DNA of 64,000 nucleotides from Gammaproteobacteria bacterium (GCA_030432755.1 JAUILZ010000015.1:34677-98676); one strand, 5' to 3'; counted from the stretch's first letter, positions 9,083 to 18,595 are shown. Notes: a model not told the origin generated them from the sequence alone. Program-made: numbers and translations.

Positions 9083-9604
9083 ATGCTCAATGCCGACAGG
9101 CAACGTGAAGTGGAACAGGCCACCGATGCCTTCATCGTGCGCGCCGAAACGCTGTTCGGGTTGCGTCTGCCGCCGGTGACGGTGCGCTTCGATCTCAAGG
9201 GCCGCGCCGCGGGCATGTTCCGCGTTCGCCACGGCAATCCGGAGATTCGTTACAACCCCTGGGTGTTCGCCCGCTGGTACGCCGACAACCTCGCGGAGAC
9301 GGTACCGCATGAAGTCGCGCATTACGTCGTCAGCCGTCTGCACCGCCGTCGCACCAAACCCCACGGACCCGAATGGCGCGCCGTAATGCAGGCCTTTGGC
9401 GTCGCCCCGCGGGTGACCTGCGGCTATCGTCCGGAAGACGTGGCCGACCTGCCCAGGAGACGCATGCGCGAGCACGCCTATGCCTGCGGCTGCATGCAGC
9501 ACCGGCTGTCCAGTATCCGCCACAACCGAATCCGGCGTGGCAAGGCGAGCTACCACTGTCGCAAGTGCCGGCGACCCCTGCGGCCAGTGGCGGCAAAGGA
9601 ATGA
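9083..9604 (+). CDS. SprT-like zinc metalloprotease
   Basis: The H-E-V-A-H zinc motif sits in P-H-E-V-A-H-Y-V-V, and a C-terminal cluster C-G-C...C-R-K-C provides the zinc ribbon. This is the SprT/Spartan architecture. The ATG at 9083 gives 173 residues; a GTG at 9032 in the same frame would add 17 weakly conserved residues and is the alternative. Eukaryotic Spartan cleaves DNA-protein crosslinks, but bacterial SprT function is poorly defined. Its stop overlaps the start of the GIY-YIG gene by 4 bp, which suggests coupling of two nucleic-acid-related proteins. Confidence 0.85.
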   Translation: MLNADRQREVEQATDAFIVRAETLFGLRLPPVTVRFDLKGRAAGMFRVRHGNPEIRYNPWVFARWYADNLAETVPHEVAHYVVSRLHRRRTKPHGPEWRAVMQAFGVAPRVTCGYRPEDVADLPRRRMREHAYACGCMQHRLSSIRHNRIRRGKASYHCRKCRRPLRPVAAKE

Positions 9605-9864
9605 CGTCCTGGTACGTCTACATCCTGCGCTGCGCTGACGGCTCGCTCTACACCGGCATCACCACCGACATCGAGCGCCGGCTCGGCGAGCACAATCATG
9701 GCAACCGCGGCGCGCGATACACGCGGGCGCGCCGGCCGGTGACGCTGGGCTGGGTGGAATCGGCTGCCGATCGGGCCGAGGCCAGTCGGCGCGAATACCG
9801 GCTCCGCAAGCTCGGACACCGGCAGAAGCTCGCGCTCCTGAACGGTTTCGATACTGCATCCTGA
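9601..9864 (+). CDS. GIY-YIG nuclease-superfamily protein, YhbQ-like
   Basis: A small 87-residue protein beginning M-T-S-W-Y-V-Y-I-L-R-C. The W-Y-V-Y-I and L-Y-T-G-I pair is the GIY-YIG core, and R-R-L-G-E-H-N plus Y-T-R-A-R-R-P follow with the conserved arginine. A glutamate in the R-A-E-A-S-R-R-E-Y-R region completes the expected active site. The size and motifs match the UPF0213 (YhbQ) group, single-domain proteins with weak nuclease activity on branched DNA in some reports. The ATG overlaps the SprT stop (ATGA). Confidence 0.88.
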   Translation: MTSWYVYILRCADGSLYTGITTDIERRLGEHNHGNRGARYTRARRPVTLGWVESAADRAEASRREYRLRKLGHRQKLALLNGFDTAS

Positions 9865-9882
9865 CACACCCGTCCAACCGAG

Positions 9883-10689
9883 ATGAAACTGCGACTCAAG
9901 GCATTCCTGATCCACCTCGTCATCAGCCTGGTGATCCTCGCCGCCATCCTCTATGTCGTGGTCACGATCTGGTACCCGCCGCCCTTCTTCGCCGCCGATG
10001 GCGGTTGGCAGGGGGTACGGATCATGGTTGGCGTGGATATCGTGCTCGGGCCGTTGCTCACCCTCGCGATCTACAACCCGGGCAAGGGCATGGACCGGTT
10101 GCGCCGTGACCTCGTGGTGATCGCCGTCATACAGTTCAGCGCGCTGTGCGCCGGCGCCTGGGTGGTGGCGGACCAGCGCACGCGCATGATCACCTTCGCC
10201 GACAACCGCTTCATCTCCATGACCGAAACCCAGATCCGGGAATCCGAAGTGGAACCCGAAGTGCTCGCCGAATTACAGAAGGATCATCCCCCCATGGCCT
10301 ATGTCCGGCTACCGGACGATCCCGGCGAGCGCGCCGCATACGTGTTCTCCACCATGGGCGGCAAGCCGCTGTTCAAGCGCGGCGAGCGCTTTGAGCCGCT
10401 CACCTTCGACAACCGGATGCGTATCGTCGCCGAGGGGTACGATCTCGATCGCGTTGCCCGGGTCACGCCGACGCTGCGGCCGATCGTGGACCGTTTCCTT
10501 GAAAAAATCGATCGCGGCGCGGACCAGGTGAGCGCGCTACCGCTCTACTGCCGCTACGACGTGCTCAGCCTGGTGCTCGACCGGGAAACCGGCGAAATAC
10601 TGGATACCATCGACATCGACCACGACCAGTTGATCGCCTCGCGTTCTCTCGAGCGGTTGCAAGGCGCGGGGAAGCTGGGTGAGGAATAA
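9883..10689 (+). CDS. TfpX/TfpZ-type type IV pilin accessory protein
   Basis: A 268-residue membrane protein. A hydrophobic helix (about residues 7-30) is followed by W-Y-P-P-P-F-F and D-I-V-L-G-P-L-L-T-L-A-I-Y, then two more helices and a soluble C-terminal domain. This opening is characteristic of TfpX/TfpZ (also FimB-like) inner-membrane proteins that assist surface display of particular type IV pilins. They are usually encoded beside the pilin gene; none is adjacent here, though a PilU-like ATPase occurs at 39667. It starts 18 bp after the GIY-YIG gene. Confidence 0.82.
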   Translation: MKLRLKAFLIHLVISLVILAAILYVVVTIWYPPPFFAADGGWQGVRIMVGVDIVLGPLLTLAIYNPGKGMDRLRRDLVVIAVIQFSALCAGAWVVADQRTRMITFADNRFISMTETQIRESEVEPEVLAELQKDHPPMAYVRLPDDPGERAAYVFSTMGGKPLFKRGERFEPLTFDNRMRIVAEGYDLDRVARVTPTLRPIVDRFLEKIDRGADQVSALPLYCRYDVLSLVLDRETGEILDTIDIDHDQLIASRSLERLQGAGKLGEE

Positions 10690-10758
10690 TTCCAGGCCGG
10701 TTTCGCCGGCGCCTGGGGAGTGTTTATACTCAAGCGAAAAATCGTGGTGATCGGATCC

Positions 10759-11427
10759 GTGAAAGCCCTGCCCAGACTCCTCGGCCTGGCGATTTTTCTG
10801 TTGCTCGCTGGCTGTGGTGGCGGCTCCAGCGACAATGCTGAATCCGGTGCCGGTGAGGCACCCGCGACTGAAGCGGTACCCGCGGATGAAGTCGCTGAAG
10901 AAACCGAAGAGCCACTCGAGTTGAAACGCCGCATCGTGGTGATCGGTGACAGCATTGGCGCAGGTACGGGAGCCAGCAGCAACTTCCCCGCCATTCTCCA
11001 GGGACTCACCGGTATCGAGGTCGTCAACGCCAGCACCCCGGGCATCAGCGCGGAGGCAGGCATCAGCAAGGCACCATCGCTCATCGAACGCCTGCGCCCC
11101 ATGTATCTCGTGGTGCTGCTTGGCACCAACAATGCTGCGGGTGCGGGCGGCGGCGTCAGCGGGGCCGTCGACGCACTGCGCAAGGTTACCGGGGTGGCGC
11201 GCGACGCGGGCGTGGTCCCGGTCATCGGCACACTGCCTCCCATCAGCCGGGACCCCGCGCAAAACGACAACGCCTCCGCCATCAGTGGCGGGATTGCAGG
11301 CATCAGCGGCGCTCGCATCGCGCGCGTCGACCAGGTGGTCAGCCTCGCGGATATCGGCGATGGCCTGCATCCCAATGACAATGGCCAGGCGCAGATCGCC
11401 CGTGCCTTCGCGGGACAGATCTACTGA
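10759..11427 (+). CDS. SGNH-hydrolase-type lipoprotein
   Basis: A GTG at 10759 gives M-K-A-L-P-R-L-L-G followed by a hydrophobic run and the lipobox L-L-A-G-C, so I prefer it to the GTG at 10720. After an acidic linker, block I G-D-S-I-G-A-G supplies the nucleophile serine, block III contains G-T-N-N, and block V reads D-G-L-H-P-N, giving the catalytic Asp and His. This is the SGNH/GDSL esterase order seen in TesA-type enzymes. The mature protein would be lipid-anchored and periplasmic or outer-membrane. It is about 222 residues. The substrate is unknown. Confidence 0.82.
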   Translation: MKALPRLLGLAIFLLLAGCGGGSSDNAESGAGEAPATEAVPADEVAEETEEPLELKRRIVVIGDSIGAGTGASSNFPAILQGLTGIEVVNASTPGISAEAGISKAPSLIERLRPMYLVVLLGTNNAAGAGGGVSGAVDALRKVTGVARDAGVVPVIGTLPPISRDPAQNDNASAISGGIAGISGARIARVDQVVSLADIGDGLHPNDNGQAQIARAFAGQIY

Positions 11428-11468
11428 TCGGGCTGGATGCGCGCTCCCGCGTCGCACCATGATCCGCA

Positions 11469-13385
11469 ATGACTCTCGATTTCCGCGACGGCACACCGTA
11501 TTCCACGCGCTTCGGCGACGTCTACTACTCCAGCGAGGACGGCGCCACCGAATCGGCCCATGTCTTCCTCGCGGGTAACGACCTGCCGGCCCGCTGGACC
11601 GATACCGACCGGTTTTTGATCGGCGAAACCGGCTTTGGCACCGGGCTCAACTTCCTTGTCGCCTGGCGCGCCTGGCGCGATACGGCGCGCCCCGATGCGC
11701 GCCTTCACTACCTTTCGCTCGAACGCTACCCGCTGGATCCGGAAATCCTGGGCCGCTGCCACGCGGCGTTTCCCGAACTGGAGCTGCTGTCTCGCGAGCT
11801 TTGCTCCAGGCTCGGACAACCGTCGCCCGGCTTTCACCGCCTGTTCCTCGAACAGGGCCGTGTCGTCCTCACCCTGTGCCACGGCGAGGCGCTGGACATG
11901 CTGCGCGGCATGACCGCACCGATGGACGCCTGGTTTCTCGATGGCTTTGCGCCGGCGAAAAATCCGGAGTTGTGGAACGAGGCGGTGCTGCGAGAAATCG
12001 CGCGCCTGAGCCGGCCCGGCACGACGTTCGCCACGTTTACCTCGGCGGGCTCGGTACGTCGCGGCCTCGCTGCCCAGGGATTCGCGGTGCAAAAGACTCC
12101 GGGTTTCGGCCGCAAGCGGGAAATGTGTCGTGGTGTCATGGAGCGCGAGCCTCGGTACCGGCCACGGGCTCCCTGGTACGCGCTGCCGCCGGAGGCAGGC
12201 GGCGAACGCAGCGCCCTGGTCATCGGCGCCGGTATCGCGGGCGCCCAGGCGGCCTGGCATCTCGCGTACCGAGGCTGGTCGGTGAAGGTTCTGGAACGTC
12301 ATTCAGCACCCGCAATGGAGGCGAGCGGCAGCCCGCGCGCCGTGTTTTCGCCTTTCCTTACCGCCCGGCAGTCCGCCGAGGAACAGTTTTCGTTGCAGTG
12401 TTTTGAGTACCTGTTGCGACAGCTGGATATGCTCGATCCCGGCAGAGAGTTTCACTGCCGTTGCGGGGTGCTCGAACTGTCGATGAACGCTGAACGCGCG
12501 GATCGAGCCGCGCGAATCGCGGCCCGGGGACTGCCTTCGACCCTGGTACGGGCAGTGAACCCGGAAGAAGCGAGCGAGTTGGCAGGCATTCACGTTGACC
12601 AGGGTGGTCTGTTTTATCCGTCGGCTGGCTGGGTCAACCCCGGGGCCTGGGTCAAGCGCCTGATGGCCGCGGACGGAATCACGCTGGAAACAGGAGCCAA
12701 CGTCAATGACCTGGAGCATGCAGACGGCATCTGGCGCGCGCTGGATGCGCCTGGAGACGAACTGGGCGCCGCGCCGGTTCTCGTAGTCGCCAGCGGGCGC
12801 GCGATGGGCTGGCCTGTCACGCGCTGGATCCCGTTTACCCCGGTGGCCGGTCAGTCCTCGCGACTGCATGCCGAATCGATGCGCCATGACCTGCGCTGCG
12901 TCATCCGCCACGCGGGTACCGTTGTCCCGGGAGACGGCGGCTTCCATATTGTCGGGTCGACGTTTCAGCGTGACGAGGCCAACGGCGAAGCCAACGAGTC
13001 GGCTGACCGTGAGAACCTCGAGACCCTGAGGACCCACCTCCCCCTGCTTGCCGAAGGCGCTGTGGCGTCCACCGCGCACAGCGCGGTGCGCATGACCAGC
13101 GAGAACCGGCTGCCGCTGGTGGGCGCGCTGGCGAACCCGGAACGCCTCGCGGCGGAATATCCACACATGCATCGGCGCCGCTACACGCGCAACGAAGACG
13201 ACCCGGCCTATCCTCCCGGACTGTTCCTTTCCGCCGCCTGGGGTTCGCGCGGCATGACCAATGCCGCGCTCGGGGGTGAATTGCTGGCATCGCTCGCGGG
13301 CGAAGAGCCGCCGCCGTTACAGGCAATGCTCCTTCACGCCGTACATCCCGCGCGTAGCCTGGTGAGAAGACTGCAGAGGGGGTGA
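11469..13385 (+). CDS. mnmC: bifunctional tRNA mnm5s2U34 biosynthesis enzyme
   Basis: A 638-residue two-domain protein. The N-terminal third is the SAM-dependent methyltransferase (G-E-T-G-F-G-T-G near residue 53, L-D-G-F-A-P-A-K-N-P near residue 157). From about residue 248 a Rossmann fingerprint L-V-I-G-A-G-I-A-G-A-Q begins the FAD-dependent oxidase. MnmC removes the carboxymethyl group of cmnm5U34 and then methylates it to mnm5U34 in the wobble position of several tRNAs, after MnmE/MnmG. The C-terminal W-G-S-R-G-M-T-N is also typical. Length is close to the E. coli enzyme (668). It stands alone, 41 bp after the SGNH gene. Confidence 0.96.
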   Translation: MTLDFRDGTPYSTRFGDVYYSSEDGATESAHVFLAGNDLPARWTDTDRFLIGETGFGTGLNFLVAWRAWRDTARPDARLHYLSLERYPLDPEILGRCHAAFPELELLSRELCSRLGQPSPGFHRLFLEQGRVVLTLCHGEALDMLRGMTAPMDAWFLDGFAPAKNPELWNEAVLREIARLSRPGTTFATFTSAGSVRRGLAAQGFAVQKTPGFGRKREMCRGVMEREPRYRPRAPWYALPPEAGGERSALVIGAGIAGAQAAWHLAYRGWSVKVLERHSAPAMEASGSPRAVFSPFLTARQSAEEQFSLQCFEYLLRQLDMLDPGREFHCRCGVLELSMNAERADRAARIAARGLPSTLVRAVNPEEASELAGIHVDQGGLFYPSAGWVNPGAWVKRLMAADGITLETGANVNDLEHADGIWRALDAPGDELGAAPVLVVASGRAMGWPVTRWIPFTPVAGQSSRLHAESMRHDLRCVIRHAGTVVPGDGGFHIVGSTFQRDEANGEANESADRENLETLRTHLPLLAEGAVASTAHSAVRMTSENRLPLVGALANPERLAAEYPHMHRRRYTRNEDDPAYPPGLFLSAAWGSRGMTNAALGGELLASLAGEEPPPLQAMLLHAVHPARSLVRRLQRG

Positions 13386-13508
13386 TTGCGCGGACGATGC
13401 GCAGGAGCGCTTATTGTTGGCTAATGTCCGATTCTGGTACAGTTGACTACGATTCGGCGCGCATGCGCCCGATACCCCCACTTCCCCAAGAAAACGAAAG
13501 AGGAAACC

Positions 13509-14693
13509 ATGAAAAAACGTATCGTTGCAACGATCGCCGCCGCGATCGTTTCCACCACCGCGGCTGCCGAGGAGGTCAAGATCGGCATGCTACAGGGCTT
13601 CACCGGTCCCACGGAATCCCTGGTCGGCCCAATGGCCATGGGCGGTGATCTCGCAATCCAGGAAGTCTCCGACAGCGGCCTGTTTCTCGGCGGCATGACC
13701 GTCGTCTCGGTACGCGGTGACAGTACCTGTATCGACGCCGCCGCCGCCACCGCCGCGGCCGAGCGCCTGATTACCTCCGAGGGCGTGGCCGCCATCAATG
13801 GCGCCACCTGTTCCGGCGCCACCACCGCGGTTGTCAACAACGTCGCGGTACCGAACGGCATCGTGATGATCTCGCCGTCCGCCACCTCGCCGGCACTGTC
13901 CACCATCGAGGACAACGGCCTGTTCTTCCGCACCGCGCCGTCCGATGCCCGCCAGGGTGAGATCATGGCCAACGTGCTCAACAACCGCGGGGTGAAGTCG
14001 GTAGCGCTGACCCACACCAACAACGACTACGGCAAGGGCCTTGCCGACGCCTTCCAGGCCGCCTACGAGGCGTCCGGTGGCAGCGTGACAGCGGTCGCCG
14101 CGCACGAGGATGGCAAGGCGGACTACTCCGCGGAAGTCGGCGCACTGGCGGCTGCCGGTGGCGAGGTGCTGGTGGTCGCGGGCTATCTCGACCAGGGTGG
14201 CAAGGGCATGATCCAGGCATCCCTGGACAGCGGCGCCTTCGATACCTTCATGCTGCCTGACGGCATGGTGGGCGATTCCCTGACCGACAACTTCGGCGAC
14301 GCCATCGACGGCTCCTTCGGCACGGTGCCCGGCACCGACAGCCCGGGCGCGGCGATGATGACCGATGTCGCAGAGGGCAAGGGTTTCAACGGCACCGACC
14401 CCTACGTACCGGAAGCCTACGACGCCTCCGCGCTGATCCTGCTGGCAATGCAATCCGCAGGCTCCACCAAGAGCGAGGATTTCAAGAGCCATGTCGAGAA
14501 GGTCGCCAACGCCCCGGGCGAGCAGATCTTCCCCGGTGAGCTCGCCAAGGCGCTGCAGATCCTCGCCGACGGCGGCGAGATCGACTATGTCGGTGGCACC
14601 GCGGTGGAGCTGATCGGCTCCGGCGAGGCCTCTGGCTCCTACCGCGAGGTAGAGGTCAAGGGCGGCAAGTTCGAAACCGTGACCTACCACTAG
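13509..14693 (+). CDS. ABC transporter substrate-binding protein, branched-chain amino acid type
   Basis: The start at 13509 follows an AGAGGAAACC ribosome site and gives M-K-K-R plus a signal peptide ending A-A-A-E-E. The 394-residue protein has the periplasmic binding fold of the LivJ/K class: I-G-M-L-Q-G-F-T-G-P, then A-I-N-G-A-T-C-S-G-A-T and I-S-P-S-A-T-S-P-A-L-S. Two cysteines (near residues 74 and 99) could form a disulphide. The liv-type ATPases and permeases follow after a hairpin. Ligand is not predictable; amino acids, amides and urea-like compounds are all bound by this class. Confidence 0.9.
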   Translation: MKKRIVATIAAAIVSTTAAAEEVKIGMLQGFTGPTESLVGPMAMGGDLAIQEVSDSGLFLGGMTVVSVRGDSTCIDAAAATAAAERLITSEGVAAINGATCSGATTAVVNNVAVPNGIVMISPSATSPALSTIEDNGLFFRTAPSDARQGEIMANVLNNRGVKSVALTHTNNDYGKGLADAFQAAYEASGGSVTAVAAHEDGKADYSAEVGALAAAGGEVLVVAGYLDQGGKGMIQASLDSGAFDTFMLPDGMVGDSLTDNFGDAIDGSFGTVPGTDSPGAAMMTDVAEGKGFNGTDPYVPEAYDASALILLAMQSAGSTKSEDFKSHVEKVANAPGEQIFPGELAKALQILADGGEIDYVGGTAVELIGSGEASGSYREVEVKGGKFETVTYH

Positions 14694-14718
14694 TCCGGAA
14701 CCACGGTACACGGAACCC

Positions 14719-14751
14719 ACAGGCGGCCAGGGCGTAGTCCTGGCCGCCTGT
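14719..14751 (+). terminator. hairpin between binding protein and transporter genes
   Basis: A perfect 13-bp stem (14719-14731 with 14739-14751) and a 7-nt loop lie 25 bp after the binding-protein stop. The run that follows is only T-T-T-C-G-T-T, so termination is probably partial. Such hairpins between a binding-protein gene and its transporter genes commonly allow high binding-protein expression by partial termination or mRNA 3'-end protection. Confidence 0.65.
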
Positions 14752-14801
14752 TTCGTTGGAACTGGTTACAGCGTTGTAGCGACAAGACCCCCGGCTGACT
14801 C

Positions 14802-15584
14802 GTGATCAGTGTTTCCGACATCCACATGCATTTCGGTGGTATCCGCGCGGTGGATGGCACGTCGCTCACCATCGACCAGGGTTCCATCACCGGACTCATC
14901 GGACCCAACGGCGCCGGCAAGACCACCCTCTTCAACGTCATCGCCGGGGTACTGAAACCGACCTCGGGCAGCGTCACCCTGGACGGCGAGGACATCACCG
15001 GACTCGAACCCCACCAGCTATTCGCCAAGGGGCTGCTGCGCACGTTCCAGATCGCGCATGAATTCTCCACCCTCACTGTGCTGGAGAACCTCATGGTGGT
15101 GCCGGGAGACCAGCCGGGGGAGCGCCTCTGGCAGGCCTGGTTTCACAACGACCGCGTGCGCGAGGTCGAGGACCGGGTGCGCGAAAAAGCGCGCGAGGTG
15201 ATCGAATTCCTTGAGATATCCCACCTGGAGAACGAGCTCGCGGGCAACCTCTCGGGTGGACAGAAAAAGCTTCTCGAGCTCGGCCGCACCATGATGGTGG
15301 ACGCCAAGATCGTCTTCCTCGACGAGGTCGGCGCGGGCGTCAACCGGACACTGCTGAACACCATCGGCACCTCCATCCAGCGCCTCAACCAGGAACGCGG
15401 CTATACCTTCTGCATGATCGAACACGACATGGATTTCATCGGCCGCATGTGCGACCCGGTGATCTGCATGGCGGAGGGCAGGCTGCTCGCCCAGGGCACG
15501 GTGGACGAAATCAAGGCCAACGAGGAAGTGATCGAGGCCTATCTCGGTACCGGCCGCAAACACAAGGCGCGGGGCGAGGAATGA
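14802..15584 (+). CDS. livG: branched-chain-type ABC transporter ATPase LivG
   Basis: A 260-residue ABC ATPase with GTG start. Walker A is G-P-N-G-A-G-K-T-T (near residue 33), the signature L-S-G-G-Q-K-K is near residue 149, and Walker B is I-V-F-L-D-E-V-G-A-G-V. The length and the Gly-rich A-G-V-N after Walker B fit the LivG half of the HAAT family rather than LivF. The usual E-P in Walker B is E-V here. It powers import with the two permeases downstream and overlaps the next ATPase gene by 4 bp. Confidence 0.9.
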   Translation: MISVSDIHMHFGGIRAVDGTSLTIDQGSITGLIGPNGAGKTTLFNVIAGVLKPTSGSVTLDGEDITGLEPHQLFAKGLLRTFQIAHEFSTLTVLENLMVVPGDQPGERLWQAWFHNDRVREVEDRVREKAREVIEFLEISHLENELAGNLSGGQKKLLELGRTMMVDAKIVFLDEVGAGVNRTLLNTIGTSIQRLNQERGYTFCMIEHDMDFIGRMCDPVICMAEGRLLAQGTVDEIKANEEVIEAYLGTGRKHKARGEE

Positions 15585-16288
15585 GCTTTCTCGACGCCAG
15601 CCACATGACGGGCGGATATGGCCGCGGCGCCGACATCATCAAGGACTGCACCATCACCGTGGAAAAGGGCGAGATCGCCGTGGTGGTGGGGCCCAACGGC
15701 GCGGGCAAGTCCACCGCGATGAAGGCGGTATTCGGCATGCTCAACCTGCGCGAGGGTGCGGTACTGCTGGATGGCCAGGACATCACCGACATGGCGCCCC
15801 AGGAACGCGTGCGCGTCGGCATGGGATTCGTGCCCCAGGTACGCAACATCTTCGTCTCAATGACGGTGGAGGAAAACCTGGAAATGGGCGCCTTCATCCG
15901 CGACGACGATTTCCAGGACACCCTCGGACAGGTCTACGACCTGTTCCCGGTGCTGCGCGACAAGCGAAACCAACCCGCGGGAGAACTGTCCGGCGGTCAG
16001 CGCCAGCAGGTCGCCGTGGGCCGCGCGCTGATGACCCGGCCCCGGTTGCTCATGCTGGACGAACCCACCGCCGGCGTATCCCCCATCGTCATGGACGAGC
16101 TGTTCGACCGCATCCTGGAAATCGCGCGCACCGGCATCGCCATCCTGATGGTGGAGCAGAACGCGCGCCAGGCGCTGGAAATCGCGGACCACGGCTTCGT
16201 CCTGGTCAACGGGGAAAACCGATTCACCGACACCGGCAAGGCGCTGCTCGCCAATCCCGAGGTCCGCCGCTCGTTCCTTGGAGGCTGA
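15581..16288 (+). CDS. livF: branched-chain-type ABC transporter ATPase LivF
   Basis: A 235-residue ABC ATPase that starts at an ATG overlapping the livG stop (ATGA). Walker A G-P-N-G-A-G-K-S-T, signature L-S-G-G-Q-R-Q-Q and Walker B L-L-M-L-D-E-P-T-A-G are all complete. F-V-P-Q-V-R-N-I-F-V-S-M-T-V-E-E-N-L is the LivF-type Q-loop region. It pairs with LivG as the heterodimeric motor of the importer. The next gene begins at the base immediately after its stop. Confidence 0.92.
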   Translation: MSFLDASHMTGGYGRGADIIKDCTITVEKGEIAVVVGPNGAGKSTAMKAVFGMLNLREGAVLLDGQDITDMAPQERVRVGMGFVPQVRNIFVSMTVEENLEMGAFIRDDDFQDTLGQVYDLFPVLRDKRNQPAGELSGGQRQQVAVGRALMTRPRLLMLDEPTAGVSPIVMDELFDRILEIARTGIAILMVEQNARQALEIADHGFVLVNGENRFTDTGKALLANPEVRRSFLGG

Positions 16289-17299
16289 ATGGACATCCTG
16301 AACGCCCTCGTCCTGTTCGCCAACTACGTCTTCGTGCCGGCCACCGCCTATGGCGCCCAGCTCGCGCTCGGCGCGCTCGGCGTCACCCTGATTTTCGGCA
16401 TCCTGCGCTTCGCCAACTTTGCCCACGGCGAGCTGATGTCGTTCGGCACCATGGCGGTGATCCTCGCCACCTGGGCATTGCAGGACATGGGGGTTTCCCT
16501 CGGCCCGCTGCCCACCGCGCTCCTCGCCCTGCCCTTCGGCATCGCGGTGACCGTGGTGTTCGCGCTTCTCACCGACCGCTACGTGTTCCGCTTCTACCGG
16601 GTGAAAAAATCCGACCCGATCATCTACGCCATCGCCTCGGTAGGCGTGATGTTCGTCATGGCGGGCCTCATCCGCGTGATCATCGGCCCGGACGACCAGA
16701 GCTTCGCCGATGGTGCGCGCTTCATCATCACCGCGCGGGATTTCAAGGAACTGACCGGGCTCGAGGAGGGCCTCGCGATCCGCGTGACCCAGGTGATCAC
16801 CATCATCGTCGCACTGGCGGTGATGGCGGTGCTGTTCTGGTTCCTCCAGCGCACCCGCTCGGGCAAGGCGATGCGCGCCTACTCCGACAACGAGGATCTC
16901 GCCCTGCTGTCAGGCATCGATCCCGATAAGGTGGTGCGCATGGCCTGGATCATCACCGCCATCCTCGCCACTATCGCGGGCACGCTGTACGGCCTCGACA
17001 AGACCTACAAGCCCTTCATCTTCCAGCAGATCCTGTTGCCGATCTTCGCCGCCGCGATCCTCGGCGGTATCGGCCAGCCCGTGGGCGCGATCCTGGGCGG
17101 CTTCGTGGTGGCCTATTCCGAGGTGACGATCACCTATGCCTACAAGAAATTCCTCGCCTATCTCGGCCCCGAGGGCTGGGCGCCGGAGGGGCTGATGCAG
17201 TTCCTTTCCACGGACTACAAGTTCGCGGTGTCGTTCATCATCCTGGTGGCGGTGTTGCTGGTCAGGCCCACCGGCATCATCCGCGGGAAAGTGATATGA
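16289..17299 (+). CDS. livH: branched-chain-type ABC transporter permease LivH
   Basis: A 336-residue membrane protein with about eight hydrophobic helices. The early L-G-V-T-L-I-F-G-I-L-R-F-A-N-F-A-H-G-E segment is the conserved LivH signature, and A-I-L-G-G-I-G-Q-P-V-G-A-I-L-G-G is the permease coupling region near the C-terminus. It sits between livF and livM, overlapping livM by 4 bp. It is slightly longer than E. coli LivH (308), mainly in the loop around residues 125-165. Confidence 0.92.
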   Translation: MDILNALVLFANYVFVPATAYGAQLALGALGVTLIFGILRFANFAHGELMSFGTMAVILATWALQDMGVSLGPLPTALLALPFGIAVTVVFALLTDRYVFRFYRVKKSDPIIYAIASVGVMFVMAGLIRVIIGPDDQSFADGARFIITARDFKELTGLEEGLAIRVTQVITIIVALAVMAVLFWFLQRTRSGKAMRAYSDNEDLALLSGIDPDKVVRMAWIITAILATIAGTLYGLDKTYKPFIFQQILLPIFAAAILGGIGQPVGAILGGFVVAYSEVTITYAYKKFLAYLGPEGWAPEGLMQFLSTDYKFAVSFIILVAVLLVRPTGIIRGKVI

Positions 17300-18588
17300 G
17301 CCAGCGCGGCGCTCTCTACTTCGGGATTTTCTTTCTCCTGCTAATCGCGGTGGGCTTTGGCCAGAGCTGGAACGTCGCCCTCGGCATCCTCAACCTGTGC
17401 CTGATCTCGGCCATCATGTCCCTCGGGGTGAATATCCAGTGGGGCTATGCCGGCCTGTTCAACGTCGGCGTCATGGGCTTTACCGCCCTCGGCGGCCTCG
17501 CCGCGGTGCTGATCTCCATGCCCCCGGTGGCGGAGGCCTGGGCGGTGGGCGGCGTCGGAATCGGCCTGTCTTTACTGGGCCTTCTGATCCTCGTAGCCGC
17601 GGTGATCTTCGTCCGCAACAACGTGCCGCGGGTGTTTCGTTTCTGGGCAACGCTTGCGGTGATCCTGGTGGGCGTGGTGCTGATCCGCCTCGTGTATGCC
17701 CCGGCCGTGGACCGGATCGAGGCAATCAATCCCGCCCACACCGGCTATCTCGGCGGCTTCAACCTGCCCATCGTCCTTTCCTGGGTGGTGGGTGGCGCCA
17801 TCGCCGCAGGCGCCGGCTGGCTCATCGGCAAGATCACTCTGGGCCTGCGCGCCGACTACCTCGCCATCGCCACCCTGGGCATCTCGGAGATCATCCTCGC
17901 GGTGTTGAAGTACGAGGAATGGCTCACCCGGGGAGTGAAGAACGTTACCGGACTTCCGCGCCCGGTTCCCTACGAGGTGGACCTCATCGCGAGCGCCGAC
18001 TTCGCCGCATTCGCATCGCGTTTCGGTGAGGTCGCCGACGCGGCGAGCGTGGTGGTGAAGCTCTGTTATCTCGTGCTGTTCGTCGCCGTGCTGGCGATCA
18101 TCATGTGGCTCTCGGAACGCGCACTGAAGTCGCCCTGGGGACGCATGATGCGCGCCATTCGCGACAACCGTGACGCCGCCAGCGCCATGGGCAAGGACGT
18201 CAAGGCGCGTCACCTGCAGGTGTTCGTTCTCGGCTGCGCGGTGTGCGGTATTGCCGGCGCCATGCTCACCACGCTGGACGGGCAGCTCACGCCCACCAGC
18301 TACATCCCGTTGCGCTTCACCTTCCTCATCTGGGTAATGGTGATCATCGGCGGCTCGGGCAATAACTGGGGCGCGATGCTGGGCGGCTTCGTGATCTGGT
18401 TTCTCTGGATCCAGGCCGAGCCACTCGGCAACTGGTTCATGCACGCCATCACGCTGTTCATGGGCGACGATTCCTGGCTCAAGGGCCACCTCATTGCCGG
18501 CGCCGCCTATACGCGGCTGATCCTCATGGGCGCGCTGCTGCTGCTGGTGATGCGCTTCGCCCCGCGGGGGCTGATTCCCGAGCGTTGA
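17296..18588 (+). CDS. livM: branched-chain-type ABC transporter permease LivM
   Basis: A 430-residue permease with multiple membrane helices. Features of LivM are the [15 protein letters not shown] segment (here [11 protein letters not shown]), [22 protein letters not shown] and the late [12 protein letters not shown]. The arginine-rich R-A-I-R-D segment is the cytoplasmic coupling loop to the ATPases. It is followed after 7 bp by a cysteine hydrolase gene, so the transporter and enzyme are likely co-transcribed. Confidence 0.92.
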   Translation: MSQRGALYFGIFFLLLIAVGFGQSWNVALGILNLCLISAIMSLGVNIQWGYAGLFNVGVMGFTALGGLAAVLISMPPVAEAWAVGGVGIGLSLLGLLILVAAVIFVRNNVPRVFRFWATLAVILVGVVLIRLVYAPAVDRIEAINPAHTGYLGGFNLPIVLSWVVGGAIAAGAGWLIGKITLGLRADYLAIATLGISEIILAVLKYEEWLTRGVKNVTGLPRPVPYEVDLIASADFAAFASRFGEVADAASVVVKLCYLVLFVAVLAIIMWLSERALKSPWGRMMRAIRDNRDAASAMGKDVKARHLQVFVLGCAVCGIAGAMLTTLDGQLTPTSYIPLRFTFLIWVMVIIGGSGNNWGAMLGGFVIWFLWIQAEPLGNWFMHAITLFMGDDSWLKGHLIAGAAYTRLILMGALLLLVMRFAPRGLIPER

Positions 18589-18595
18589 GGACGCG

